This document shows, one piece after another, positions 1-12,440 of a stretch of DNA of 64,000 bases. How positions within the stretch are numbered: position 1 is the first letter of the stretch; each line of letters begins with the position of its first letter. A model generated the notes under the pieces. That model was not told where the DNA came from, made no database searches, and worked only from the letters and a program-made list of their open reading frames with translations. Position numbers and translations under genes: made by a program. Source of the DNA: Hemibagrus wyckioides. Lineage: Eukaryota; Chordata; Actinopteri; Siluriformes; Bagridae. The stretch lies in assembly GCF_019097595.1 (NCBI RefSeq), contig NC_080717.1:11407336-11471335 (forward strand). Direction: 5' to 3'.

Positions 1-257
1 CACCCGGCTCCATGAGGTCACAGCATGATATCTGAACAGAGAGCAGCATATGCTTTAATACAAATCATTCATCAAATTATTAGAGATAAAAATTAATTTA
101 TGCATTCTAGGGTTTTTCCATACACTTAGCATACACTTACAGAATTACAGCTGAGTAACTTACAGTTACTCAGCTGTAACTTACAGTTGAGAGTTACAGC
201 CTTTCATACAGGTAATGTTCAACTTAAACATCATGATAATGAAAAAGTATAATTATA

Positions 258-800
258 GTGACATTGACCACATGGTTGTTGGATTGGTTGGACAATGGTT
301 GATTTGAATATTTCAGAAACTATTTATTGGGACATAGCAGTCTCTATAGTATAAACAAAAAATTGTGCAAAAAAAAAAAATCTGGTGAATGCCAGTTCTG
401 TTGGCAGGAACACCATGTTGGTGAGAAAGGTTGGAGCTGACAGGATGGCTTCTGTAACTGAAATAAGCAGTCTTTGGAAACATGCTGTGCAGAAAAGCAT
501 CTCAAAATGCACGTCACAACTTAAGGCAGATGGACTACAACAGGAGAAGACAGCACTGGATTCCACTCCCATCAGCCAAGAACAGGAATCTGATGCTACA
601 GTGGACACATGATTAGCTTTCAGTTGAAGATAATATCGGGTAATAAAAATCTTTTTTCCTGGGCATTTTTATCTGAAACTGTCCAGTTTTCCATTTTTGG
701 TGAACTGACAGGAGATTGATGTGTGTGAAAATCATGATTTTATGGAATAAAATGCTGCAAAATGATTGGATATTTGCATGAATGAATATGTGAATATTTA
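258..800. mobile_element. Fold-back Tc1-like derivative, copy 1
   Basis: Degenerate Tc1/mariner fragment inside ednrb2 intron 1. From about 258 to 660 the plus strand resembles the 5' half of a fish Tc1 transposase: a piece like TTGACC..TGGTTGTTGG, then the stretch around 389-610 whose translation includes 'STPISQEQES'. From about 671 to 800 the sequence turns round and reads as the complement of the same element, ending in its terminal region ('TTTGCATGAATGA'). The two arms meet head to head. The reading frame has many stops. The family assignment rests on my memory of the fish consensus. Confidence 0.5.
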
Positions 801-1283
801 AGTTTGGCACTGTATTGATTTGAAGGTTCCAATTTGTGGGCTCTTTGTTCTCTTTATCTTTACTGTATTGTCTGATTGTCCAAGTTATCCCATTCTTCTG
901 ATTGAACCTGATATTTATTCCTTTATGTTTCAGATTTTGTATGTGATTAATCAGATGAAATATTCTAAAATCATACAGTACTGCTAGCCTTTGTGTACAT
1001 TTGTGTGGGCTTTTCCTACTAACCTGTCAATACTGAGAGCGCACAAGCTAAGAACTGTGATGCCCACTGAGGCTTTCTGGATGAACGGCATGAGCTTGCA
1101 GATGCACACACCGAAAGGCCAGTCTTCTGCAAGCAGCTGCAGAGTAAAATAATGTTTTATTATTTATTATACAAGCAAAATGAACAGAAAAATCATTTGT
1201 GCTCTGAGATTATAGATCTCCATTAAAAATAAAAAAAATAAAAATAAAAAACCACTTTATTTTCCTCAAAAACTGAAAGAAAT

Positions 1284-1302
1284 GTATATAATATACATAT
1301 AC

Positions 1303-1360
<58 letters not shown>

Positions 1361-1370
1361 ATATATATAC

Positions 1371-1407
<37 letters not shown>
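1284..1407. repeat. TATATG/TA microsatellite
   Basis: A run of ATGTAT/TATATG units followed by a pure TA tract, within ednrb2 intron 1. Open frames across it are repeat artefacts. Confidence 0.95.
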
Positions 1408-1409
<2 letters not shown>

Positions 1410-2563
1410 TAAACACTAAAGTTGTTAAGGTCTTTAACTCTTGCAATTGGCTTCTTAGCCTTTCTATAATTTCCTTAGTATGGCAATAACAAGCACTTGC
1501 TTCATCTTTCTTTTAAGTTAGTTGTTTTTCCAGATGTTTGAAATGACTCAATTGTTCTGGTATGTGTGTTAAACCACAAAGCTTGTTCTGTGTCATTTCC
1601 TATAAGAGGAATCATATGAATTACCAGAACAGTTATTACAATTTCATTCAAATATTCTTGTTTCCATCTGCTGAACCTGATTTGTAGGGATACACTGAGG
1701 TACAAACTGTGTGTAGTGACTGCTAATAAAATGCTGCTGAATTTTCAAAATTGATTCGTTGAAAAGTTTAATTTCTATAACAGCTAGGCTATGACAGTTT
1801 TTTTCCATATATTAATGCACTCATTCTAATATGTTATTATCTCTATAGTAACAGCTCATTCACAGGGACTTGAATGGAGGCTATACCATATAATTTATAA
1901 TAATTAATTAATAGGTTTTTAAAAATATATGGAACAAAACAGGATCTGACTTCTTTTTCAGACATAACATTATATGTAACTGTAAATGGATAAAAAGGAT
2001 GGGGAAGGATAGGAGAGGTAACAGATCATATCACCCTGTAATTCATTATTACCTTATAATACATTCATTATTAAAGATGCTTATCATGTTTATCAAATTT
2101 AAATATATATTTGGTATTTTGGGTTTTTCTGACATTGCAGGTCAGGTTGCTATAAAATGCTGTAATAAGTGCAACATTCTCCAAATGATGTCAGAGATAT
2201 TTTGTTTCCATTTCCTCTTAACGCACTCTACTTGGCTGAGCTCTAAGTTCAACCGCTGTCCAAGTTTCCTATACACAATGAACCAATTCATCATTCCAGA
2301 GGTAAGACTAGTATGAGATCTGCACACATTTATATCCACCCATCCTTAATCCACTCTGTGAACTGCCTTGCAATCTTGCCTTTACAAACTCCTTTATATA
2401 TTACAGCTGACTTTTTAAAACCTGTGGTCTAACCTAATTTATCTTTGCTTTAATCTTGACCTCCACAAATGAGACTGTAATTAATATTTACAAACAGGAT
2501 ACCACTAATATAAGTCAGGAATGACGTTTTCCACTTAAAGTGCTTGCATCATGTATATCCTAC

Positions 2564-2968
2564 CTTAAACACGTTGATAGGGATGGCATTGAGGATGTAG
2601 AGAAGATCTCCTAAAGCTAAACTGCCAATAAGCACATTCGGCCCATTCCTCATGCACTTGTTCTTGTAGATGATACGCAGAAGTGTTGAGTTTCCGATGA
2701 TGCCCACCACAAAAATCATGCAGGATATGACGGTGTTGATGTATTTAAATGTGTGCTTGATCTCACTGTGTCTAACGCACATAGGTGGGAACGGGATATG
2801 GGGCGAGTTCCTCGACCCAGCCTTCTCTGCATTGGAGCCATTAAAGGCTGTGCTCTCTACCTCTTGATTGGGAACGTGGCTGAGCGCAAATTTGGTTGAG
2901 TCGCGACTGAAGCGGGAAGCCCAACTGCAGCCTGCCAGGAGCAGAATCACCAGCCACACAAACTTCAT
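2564..2968 (-). CDS. ednrb2: Endothelin receptor type B-like GPCR, first coding exon (partial gene)
   Basis: This exon encodes residues 1-135 of a class A GPCR that binds endothelin peptides at the plasma membrane. In vertebrates, B-type receptors guide neural-crest and pigment-cell development. A signal peptide (about 1-18, hydrophobic LVILLLAG core) is followed by an extracellular tail with an FNGS glycosylation sequon, the start of TM1 at '[18 protein letters not shown]', the loop '[11 protein letters not shown]', and TM2 '[19 protein letters not shown]' with the conserved Asp. '[16 protein letters not shown]' fits EDNRB rather than EDNRA (which has MVGNATLLRIIYQNK). Coding stops at AAG followed by donor GTAGGATA, phase 0, the usual first-coding-exon boundary in this family. 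A weak acceptor ending CAACAG lies 10 bp upstream of the ATG, at 2979-2980. Later exons were not found and should lie left of base 1. The choice of ednrb2 over ednrb1 rests on neighbouring genes and is less certain than the family call. Confidence 0.9.
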
Positions 2969-4621
2969 TCTCTATTCCCTGTTGAAATTGATGCTGGTGT
3001 GGGTTTAGTAGGTTCCTTTGCAGCTTTGTGGTGCACCTGTACCAAAAAAGCAGGTTTTAGACAATCCAACAGAACAACTCACGACCTTAAACATGCAGTG
3101 CAGTATACATAAAACACAAGACAAGTGCAAGTCATTTTATTTGTGTAATAAAGAGGATCTGACTGTGTTTCAACTGGATCTTTACAAGTCACAGTACATC
3201 CTACCATACACAAAGCAAAATGACAGCATGCAACAGATCTGTTTTCTGAACTAAAGTCTTTTAATCTTATCAGAATGGACCACCACCTTTTACACTGTCC
3301 TTCACTTTTGTATCTTATCTGTAAACATACACACAGAAGACAGCTTCCAAACAAGATAAAGGACTCATGTCATTCAGTTCAGCAGAACTGTTCAGAGTAA
3401 TATCCAAGCTTTGAAAATACTGAGAATTATATTCTTTTTTCTTCCTATATTTTTTTCTTTATTTGCTTGTAAACAAAGATATCCAAAGTCCTATGAGATG
3501 GCTGTACTGTGACATACTCTATGACTCTGTTTTTCATACTCTGCCCATTTCCCATAAAAGCTCCCCCTCCAGCCACTATATATTATTATATTAGTTGCTG
3601 AGAGCTGGGAAAGCTGGCTGGGACTATAGACAGAAAGGTCCTTTCTCTTTCTAGTCTTAGGGGCATTAGAAGTCATGTGCACCCCCTCAGTATGAATAGC
3701 TTGATTGATCGACCACTAAGGCATATGTGAGACAACTTGACAAGTGGCAAGCCAAATTAGTGATTGTGGAATAAAGCTGAAAATAAGGCAATTGTAAGAA
3801 TTTGGATGTGCTTGTAGTGCTATCACGATATGATATTTTATGATAATGTAACATGTTATGTAAGTTATTTAATCAAAAAGCACATATTTTGCCTCTTGAT
3901 ATCAAAGAACGCACACAAAAATGGATTAACAATACAATTAAGAATAAAACTAATCTTGTGACATGAAGAAACAAATTCAGGTTCAGTGGAAGACACTGCA
4001 CTTTACCAGCAGTTGCATAAAAGTTCAAGCTTGTTATCTCCAATTACGGTAAGTGTTGCCACTGAATATTATAAAACTGCTTCTAATTTCATAACCGCCC
4101 AAAAACAGAAACGTAACAACACAACAATGGAGTCAGTGTAATGGTCCCACAATGGCACAGAGTATGAAGCTCAGAAAGAGAGGTGGAGGGCAAGGGGCAT
4201 AACCTTCAGCAGACATTACACAGATTAGTATAGACACCAAAATTCAAGATGTTTCGGGAAAGAAACATAATACAACAGCTGCATTGCTCACATGTACCAT
4301 TTCATCAAGTCATCCCATAGTACCCTCAGGGAAATATTGGGTTTTTAAATTCTTCTTTTGTATCACCACGTGAATTTTCAGAGACAGTGTGCTCACACAT
4401 GACCAGAACAGCCCAGTAAAAGTAATCATGAAAAAAACAGAGCATCAATCTTACAGCAAATCAAAACAAGATAGACCTCATTTATTACAATGATAGAAAT
4501 AAAATATTCACTTTCATTTCTCACTTCTACAAATTAGTTCAAAAGCTTTAATAATTGAATCTTTCTTGAATTTCTTGTCGAAGCGATTCACAAAATTGTG
4601 GTTTTGAAGAATAGCCAAGGT

Positions 4622-4625
<4 letters not shown>

Positions 4626-4671
<46 letters not shown>
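4626..4671. repeat. (TC)n microsatellite
   Basis: A pure TC dinucleotide run in the long 5'UTR intron of ednrb2 (2979-5452). Confidence 0.95.
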
Positions 4672-4673
<2 letters not shown>

Positions 4674-4967
4674 TTTCCCTCATTATTGATCATTATCATT
4701 AATTATTGCCTATTTTGGCATATAAGAACGTATTTTATAATTAAGGTTGTCTCCGGCTGCAAAACAAAATCTTTAACAATTCTTATCTTATATACCTACT
4801 TTTAAAAACACCAGAAAAACATACTTCTTAAATTCTCAACAAAATATATCTTTATTAATCAGTTTACTGTTCAAGTAGATTAGAGAAATATTACACAAAT
4901 AGGGGGAAAAAAGTAACTTTAAACTTTATCATTTTTTTCTATGTTTCTATACTTCTGTCAAAAGCTG

Positions 4968-5047
4968 CTTTGAGAAAATGTCCACTGTTAAAAGCGCTAC
5001 AGAAATAAACTGAATTGAATTGAATTGAACTGAATTGAATTGAATTA
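4968..5047 (+). mobile_element. L2-type LINE 3' tail
   Basis: A short 3'-end fragment with 'GCTTTGAGAAAATGTCC', 'TTAAAAGCGCTA' and a terminal (GAATT)n run. This signature also occurs at 34.2-34.45 kb and, inverted, at 41.36 kb. Only the tail is present, consistent with 5' truncation during target-primed reverse transcription. Confidence 0.75.
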
Positions 5048-5452
5048 CAGCAGGTCTAAACAGTACGCACTGAAGATTGCAGCAATTTGCAGAAGATGCT
5101 TTAAATGTTTTTTGAAAAGAAACCTCCACTTAGAAATAGCGAGTAATTCGAGTGTAGTAAATGTAATGTGTGGAAGTAATGTGTAATAAAGTAATAAAAT
5201 TTTAATGTGTGGAAGACAAATGCATCACAGTTTGGGGGATAAAGGTGCAGAAGTGCCATGAAACGAACTGAACGAACCGGAAGGCACAATTAATACGAAT
5301 GCAAAAAGTTTGACAGGGACATTTCTCTTAGTAAACACGTCATAAAAACATTGCGTCACTGTGCTTTGTTGTTGTTGTTCGTGTTGTATTTATTCTGTCA
5401 GTCATGAATAAAATCATTTCTGAATCTAAGACCACGTATTTTTAAATCTTAC

Positions 5453-5636
5453 CTTTATTAGAAGTTGCTTCTGATCTCCGTTCCTGAAGCAGGGTGCTTT
5501 TCTGTTTATCCAGAAAAAAGAAATGTCGCGGTTTTGTGTATATTTCACTGATTAGTCGCTGAGTTTTGACTGAACGCACATCTCCTTCACCGAGTGATAC
5601 TGAAGCGCACTAATCTCTCTGTTAGTGTTTCTGTGG

Positions 5637-5670
<34 letters not shown>
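5453..5670 (-). other. ednrb2: Probable non-coding first exon of ednrb2
   Basis: On the minus strand, a candidate 5'UTR exon runs from a TSS expected near 5670 (about 25-30 bp past the TATA box) to a strong donor, AATAAAG|GTAAGA, at 5453/5452. It would splice to the acceptor next to the start-codon exon near 2979. The TSS falls in or beside a (CT)n(GT)n tract at 5640-5681, so the leader begins with dinucleotide repeats. No conserved ORF is present. Exon limits are inferred from splice signals only. Confidence 0.55.
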
Positions 5671-5673
<3 letters not shown>

Positions 5674-5681
5674 TGTGTGTA
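5640..5681. repeat. (CT)n(GT)n compound microsatellite at the ednrb2 start site
   Basis: CT repeats pass directly into GT repeats, ending 14 bp downstream (on the minus strand) of the TATA box. Confidence 0.95.
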
Positions 5682-5695
5682 TGCTGGTGCTGCAG

Positions 5696-5702
5696 TTATA
5701 TA
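5696..5702 (-). promoter_or_regulatory. ednrb2: TATA box of ednrb2
   Basis: The minus strand reads GCGGGTATATAACTGCAG, a good TATA box in a short GC-richer context. It precedes the proposed 5'UTR exon with its strong donor at 5452. This is the only well-placed core promoter element I see upstream of the receptor start codon. Confidence 0.6.
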
Positions 5703-5807
5703 CCCGCTCAGTCCATGTGAAGAGCCGATGAGCTTCATTCCCTCCCGCTGCACTCATCTATTCACATCTTCACACTCATTCCCATGTCCATCCCTCTGAC
5801 CAAACAG

Positions 5808-5810
<3 letters not shown>

Positions 5811-5874
<64 letters not shown>

Positions 5875-5881
5875 CTATCTT
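5811..5881. repeat. (CT)n(CTAT)n compound microsatellite
   Basis: A CT run grading into CTAT repeats, about 110 bp upstream of the ednrb2 TATA box. Confidence 0.95.
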
Positions 5882-6774
5882 ATTTGTAGGAATCTATTCA
5901 ATGTATTAGAGTTCGTCATTTCTACACATAAATTAATAGCATACCCATATAAACACCTCTGATAATAGTTAATATTAATCCACCACTGTCATGTTATTAA
6001 AACAACACAATCTGGGAATATACACTATACCACTTAACCCTAGAGCCCTAAAATGGCAGGAGATGCTGTGGAAAAAATTGTAGACATTAAGTTGATTTTT
6101 ATTATTATTATTTTTATTTTTTTTTATCTTTTTTTTTATTTTTTATTTAATGTCGTTCAGTTTTACTGGGTTTTACAGATCCTTCCTGCAAAAAAGTAAC
6201 AAAGTTGTGAAAAGTATGTATTAGTAAAAGAGCCGAATAAATGTACAACTATGTTTTTTTTATTACGTTTTGTAAGATTTCAATTAACTCTGGGACACTT
6301 AGTTCTCTGTAGAATAAAAAAAACGTAATGCATACTCACATATTAAATATTAAATGTTATTGTAAATACTTATTTATAGAAAAAAAATATATACAATATA
6401 TCTTCTTCTTTTTTTCATTTTTTAAAAATTATCTACATTGGGATGAAATTTAAGTTACAATTCAAATTTTTTATCCAGAAGATCATTCTAAAGAATCTGG
6501 TTAAAAAGTTAAAACCATGGAGTAAGTAACAGCCGGTCTTGTTCACTTCCTCATCATCAGTATAATCTTCCACATCTATTAAAGTTAAAGCTACTTTTCC
6601 TAATTATATACTGAGGTATGCAAGAACCACACACACACACACACACACACACAGCTAATACTTTTAGTAAACATTATAGACAAACAGCAAAAACTTCCTC
6701 TGCGGATTTTATCCTCGGGTGTGCTTGTGGTTTACAGAGGACTGAATGCAATATACAATTTTTACAGCCATGAA

Positions 6775-6821
<47 letters not shown>

Positions 6822-8026
6822 ATTCAAATCTAAACATTTCATCCATATAACCTTACTTGGACTGAGAGTATTGCTGACAGTGACACTGCTGCCTGCTTTG
6901 GATGTAACAACTCCATGACAATTTGGGAAAAGTAAACAGCACCCAATGACAGCACATGACTCCTAAATAGCTTTAAAATGAGCATGGGCTGTTTCCAACA
7001 AAGGCAGCCTGTCTTTGGGCCGGAGTCCGGGTGTAAAATTCACAGAAAGTGCCTCAAAATAGCTTGACGACTTGCTAAATATAGAGAGATGAAGCCTTAG
7101 GCAAGACAGTCATTAGGGTTTATCTTTAATTCTGCACGTGGACAGCTGGGAGAAAGGAACCTAGGTTACCTCTATGTCCGGTGCTACTTTGACCTCAAAG
7201 GTATCACCATGACACAACAATGTGCATTGTTGGAAACTTTGTTACGCTATTAATAGAAGGCACACATAAGAAACATGGTCCAGACAGTCTGCTAAGATAT
7301 TTATCAGTTCAAATCTGCAGGAACAAACCTCACTCTCGAGACATATTAGATGTACAGTCAGTATGTAAATATGATGCAAATCTCTGTTCTGTAAGCAGAG
7401 GTCCATCAGTACCTGTATTGATTTACCTCAAAACCTCAAATGCTTAAATATTTGAAATCTTTACGCATTTAAACGTTGAGTCCTGGCTGCAGATTGTTTG
7501 CCAGCAGAAATCAGTAAGTAATTAACAAAGATATATCAAAGGAACTGAACCAATATATGTTAAGTGCATGTGTTCATTACATTATAAAATGAACTAATTC
7601 CTAGTTGAATTTATCATGCCAATAAATGGGGCATTTGATTTAAATTGCAATATTAAATAGCATAATTCACCTATTCAAAAATGTGCAATTGAGCTGACAA
7701 AATATTAACAATTTAAAATAAAATGTCGCCTTTTTACATAAAAGGAACAAATCAGATGAAGAAGTTCTTATTTAATAACAAAGGATCACATACAATAAAG
7801 TACAATGATGTTTTGTTCTCTGTTTCATTCCATCTCCTAAAACATGCAAATAGGTGCATAGACTCATAGTGTATAATTGACCCAAGGTGTAAATGTGTGT
7901 CCTGTGATGAAACTGCTTTTAGCCTGAGCCCAGTGTTCACAAGATAGACTCCAGAGCCACAACAATCCAGACCATTATAACACAGTTACAGAAGGTGAAG
8001 GAATGAATAAATGAAGTGTTCAAATA
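5882..8026. other. Upstream region of ednrb2: no gene seen
   Basis: No supportable coding region. It contains poly-T/A-rich DNA (6.1-6.5 kb), a (CA)n run at 6628-6653 and a (CT)n run at 6779-6821. A block of unique, high-complexity sequence at about 6840-7200 has a CACGTG E-box at 7135-7140 and CAGCTG at 7143-7148. It lies 1.1-1.5 kb upstream of the ednrb2 promoter and could be regulatory. Confidence 0.6.
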
Positions 8027-9376
8027 CAGTCCTTTCCAAAAGTACTGGAACAGAAAGGCCAACACTATTGTTTTTGCTATACACTGAAGACATTTGGGTT
8101 TGAGATCGAAAGATGAATATAAGACAGTAGATGAGAATTTCAGCTTTTGTTTCATAATATTTAGATATAGTTGTGTTAAATGGAACAGAGAACAATGGCA
8201 CTTTTGATGGAAGACCACCTAATATTTAGGTGAGCAAAAGCAAAACTTATGTTAAATCATAGACTTAAAAAAAAATTAAAGAAAATAATATTAAATATTT
8301 GGTTGCATATCCCTTACTTTCCTCCCTAGCTAACTGCATTAAGCCAGCAGTCCACGGACGTCACCAAACTGTTGCATTTTTTCATTTGTGAAGCTTTTCC
8401 CGGATTGTACCACTGCTCCTATCAGTTGTTTGTCTTGGGGGTTTCTCCCTTCAGTCTCCTCTTCAGGAGGTGAAATGCTGCTCAGTAGGGTTAAGGCTGG
8501 TGATTGACTTGGTCAGTCTAAAACCTTCCAGTTTTTTCCCCTGATGAAGTTGAGTTGGCAGTGTTGTGACATACAGAATGTTTCTGTGGACTTCTGAATT
8601 AATTCTGCTGTTAACATCATGAGTTTTATCATCAGTGAAGCTTAGTGAGTCTGTTCTAGAAGCAACCATGAAAGCCCAGGCCATGACGTTACCTCCAGCA
8701 TGCATGACTGATAAGCTTGTATGTTTTGGATGATGAGCAGAGGTTTTCTTTCTCCACACTTTCCATCACTTTAATAGAGGGTCATCTTGGATACAGAACT
8801 GTTGTGACATATCTCTTTCTGAATTCCAATCTGACCTACTATTCTCACTGCTGAGTTGGTTACATCTCGTGTTATGGCCTCTATATTTATCAGACTGTGA
8901 TACCGTCACCCCTGCCCTTGTACAGGTTTTTTGCTTGTTGTTTTGGGGATTTTATTCACAGCTCTCACAAAACTTTTCTCAGCTTCATAATAGCTAGCTT
9001 CCCCCCCCCATATTCAGCTTTCTGGTCTTCGTTTTGGTTTACCTTATTTAACAAAAAAAAGTCTTCACAGGCAAATCCCAGGGCTCAAATCAAGAATAGA
9101 ATTTCAGAGCTATTCATTCGGCCCTGTTAGATAATTGCAATTTAAACAATCAATCTAACACGGCACAGCTGGGCAACAAGAAACACCTGTCAATTGCATG
9201 TTCCGATATTTCTGATCAGGGGGAAAACATGGGTTCAATCAAAAGGTGTCAAGTTGTTTAACATATCTAGTTGTACTGATCTATTCTCTCATATTCATCT
9301 TTTGACCTCAGAATCACATTTATTCAGTGCACAGAAAAACAAAAGCATGTCGTTCCAATACTTTTGGAGGGGATTG
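8027..9376 (-). mobile_element. Tc1/mariner element with decayed transposase
   Basis: About 1350 bp bounded by imperfect terminal inverted repeats. The left end begins CAGTCCTTTCCAAAAGTACT; the complement of the right end begins CAATCCCCTCCAAAAGTATT. TA dinucleotides flank both ends (8025-8026 and 9377-9378), as expected for Tc1/mariner integration. A transposase remnant is on the minus strand at about 8463-8759 ('KTSAHHPKHTS', 'GGNVMAWAFM', 'INSEVHRNILYV'), typical of the catalytic core around the first and second acidic residues. Frameshifts and stops make it inactive. Confidence 0.8.
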
Positions 9377-9894
9377 TAAAGCAGGCAACAAGTGTGTTTC
9401 ATCAGCAAATAACACATTATGCATTGAAATCAATATTATTCACCTAATTTCATTTAAAATGTGTTTTAGTCATTATATATGCACCTTGCTTTGCCACTGC
9501 ATCAAACATACATCAGCTACTGGCCAGAGTTTTATCAATAATTTTTCAACTTTAATTGGATCACTGTCTACTCCACAGAAACTGATCAGGCAAATAAATG
9601 CTTAGAGCAATGTAGCTCCACTTAACAGAAAAAAAATAATTAGAGAGAAAAAAAAAACAGAATCAAACACTAGATCAATGTAACTCTCCACCCTAATAGG
9701 ATACAACAAAAATAATCCTAGATTCTTAATGAATAGCAAAATTAACTTAGATGTCTAACTATATGCCAAAATCAAACCCCTCATTTATCTCCACAATCCT
9801 AGAAAAGGAGAAAAGGTTGTAGCATAGCAGTCATGCTCACATCTGTGTAGGGATAAAATTCATGAAATTCATTTGATCTCATCTTAGCACAGAG

Positions 9895-11055
9895 ACAGCG
9901 CTGCTTAAAGTGATAAATGACCTACTTCCAGCCTCTGATCAGGGTTGTGTCTCCTTGCTTGTGTTGCTTGACCTTAGGGCAGCTTTTGACACCACTTATC
10001 ATACTATTCTCCTTGATAGACCAGAAAATGCTGCTTGAGTTAAGGGAATGGCTCTCTTCTGGCTCAAGTCTTATTTGACCAATTGATATCAGGTTGTAGA
10101 AGTAAATAGACTTCTTTATGCATACTAAGGTCAAGTTTACTGTTCTGCAAGGTTCTGTTTCAGGCCCACTGCTTTTTACCTCTGGGTAATATTATTCATA
10201 AACATGGCATTAGTTTCCACTGTTATAGTGAAGGAACACAGTAAATGTTTCAGCAAGATGAGAAGCACCAGCTTAATAAAGTTGAGGAATGTAGTCTAAG
10301 GACATTAGACACTGGATGCTGATTAACTTCCTTCAAGGATAAATGTACTAGGACCACATGCAGCTAGAAGTAAGCATTCTGATTACATCTCTGCTTTTTC
10401 TGTTTTATCATGTGTAGCAATTAAAGACCTTGGTATGATTTCTGACTCCAGTTTTTCATTTGAAGCTCATGTAGATAATTTTTACTACAATAGCATTTTT
10501 TCATCTCAGAAAAATTGCTAAGAGAAAGAAATATAACGTCACTATGATGTCTCTAGATGATGCAGAAAAAGAAGTTCCCATGTTGTTACCTCTAGGTTAT
10601 ACTACTGTAATGCCCTTCTGTCTGGATGTTCCAGTAAGTGCATAAACAAGCTCCAGTTAGACCAGCAGTGAGGGTTTTTACTAGAACCAGAAGGTATGTT
10701 CACATCACACCTATCTTATCCACACTGCACAGGTTCCCAATACATTTCACAATTATACTAATTATACTAATAATACTGACCTAAAAAGCACTGAATGGCC
10801 TCGTGCCACAGTAGCTGAGCAAACTTTTCATCTTTTATGATCCACCACGCCTACTTAGATCAAAAAGTGCAGGCTATTTGTTGGTATCTTGAGTATTGAA
10901 GGATACAGAAGGAAACAGAGCTTTCTCTTACAAGTCTCACAGTTATGGAACAGACTTCTCATTAATGTTCAGGACTCAGACACAGACTCAGTCTCAAGTC
11001 TAGGCTTAAAGCACATTTGTTTAGTTAAGCTTTTTGTGAATACTCTTTTCTAGAC
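9895..11055 (+). mobile_element. L2/Rex1-like LINE reverse-transcriptase remnant
   Basis: A degenerate non-LTR retrotransposon. Translation in shifting frames gives the RT block '[13 protein letters not shown]' near 9950-9990 (an L2-type 'DLSAAFDTVDH' motif). Further on come the C-terminal hallmarks 'DLGMISDSSFSFEAHVDN' near 10430-10475, 'YCNALLSGCS' near 10605-10630 and 'ALNGLVPQ' near 10790-10810. Each segment is in frame only briefly. The 3' untranslated part may run on to about 11.6 kb, interrupted by a (CT)n microsatellite. Confidence 0.75.
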
Positions 11056-11238
11056 AGTATTCAGATCTAGACAGTTCACAGACGAAGTGTTTTGGTGAAC
11101 TGGTGCCCTCATGTCTGTGTTACCTTCTGGCTCTCCCTTTTAGTTGTGGTGTCATAGCTACTCTTGGCATCCCTGCATGCACTCTGCACACAATGTACAT
11201 TGTCCTTAAATGTCCTTGTTTGTTTCCCCTCCCCCATT

Positions 11239-11239
<1 letters not shown>

Positions 11240-11276
<37 letters not shown>
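11240..11276. repeat. (CT)n microsatellite
   Basis: A pure CT run within the probable 3' part of the LINE remnant. Confidence 0.95.
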
Positions 11277-11278
<2 letters not shown>

Positions 11279-12440
11279 CAAGCTACTTATGCTACTCCTG
11301 ACATACCACTGACCCTGGCTTCATCTCCTTGATCTGTCCTAATACCCTACTTCTGGTTGGAGTTCTCATCACTTGGAAACCACTCACTGTTGCTGAGGAT
11401 GGCCCCACCCCACATGGACAGCCAACACCTACATGAGATTACTGTTGCTTTGACTTCAATTGCTATGTTAGCTTCAATTTCCATGAACAGTTTTGTCCAT
11501 TATCTAACAGCTGATTCAACAAATCTTCAACGAAATAGACTTCATGTCAAATCTATAATGAATGTCCTGGTTACACAAGTAGACTTTTTGACAAACTGTC
11601 TGTGAGAAGGGAAGATATGCTTCTATATGAAGATCTGGAATGTGTACCACGATGGAACAACAGAATGAGGTCATATAAAAAGAGTGTCAGAAAAAAAAAA
11701 AAAGCATTTCCAACTTGTTTCCAAAAGTCTTTTAATGGAGATCTAATCATTTGAATGTTGTATGTGAGATCAACCATTGAGGCCTTATAATCTACGTCAT
11801 TAACTGTCATAACTTTCTCTTGCGTTTAATTATAAAAGAGATTTGGTGACTTTCATGACAAAATGTTTCCTGAAAGTATCCTGACACACCCAAGTCAAGT
11901 CATTACTTAAGTAATTAGTTACCCAAGTGTGACCTTCCAGGACTAGTATTGTGCTCCACATTTCCTTCCTCTGGATCAGTAGCCCACAAAATTGCTTATA
12001 TCTCAGATTTATAACTGACATTAGACAATCTGTTGGGCAGCAGAGAACAATAGTACAACTGGCAGCCAAGATGCTGAGATCAGCGCAATCAGTTACACAC
12101 AGAAAATAAGCATTATGTTCAAACCCTAAGTGCAAACTTTAGCCAAACTGTAGCTGTGGTTTATGATTAGAAAAGGAAAAAATAATGTTGTCTGGAAAAA
12201 AATAAGGTCTCTGCTTTTTCTTTAACTCCTGCCTCCAGCTAAGCAGTTTGAAATTTTGAGTCAAAACCAATATTTTATTAATTTTATTGAAATTGTTCGT
12301 TGTTAGGAAGTCATGATTGAGAACAATTATGTACAACTTAAGATCACTACAATTCTGAATATTTTAACTGTATTATGCAATTATAAGTTAACACAGATGA
12401 GCAATCAAGCATATAACTGACATAAAAACCTAGAATATAT

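Noticed and set aside
2142..2339. Possible second exon of the endothelin receptor
   Set aside because: The translation lacks TM3 hallmarks of the family (no CKL..F.QK or DRY-type motif) and there is no matching acceptor/donor pair.
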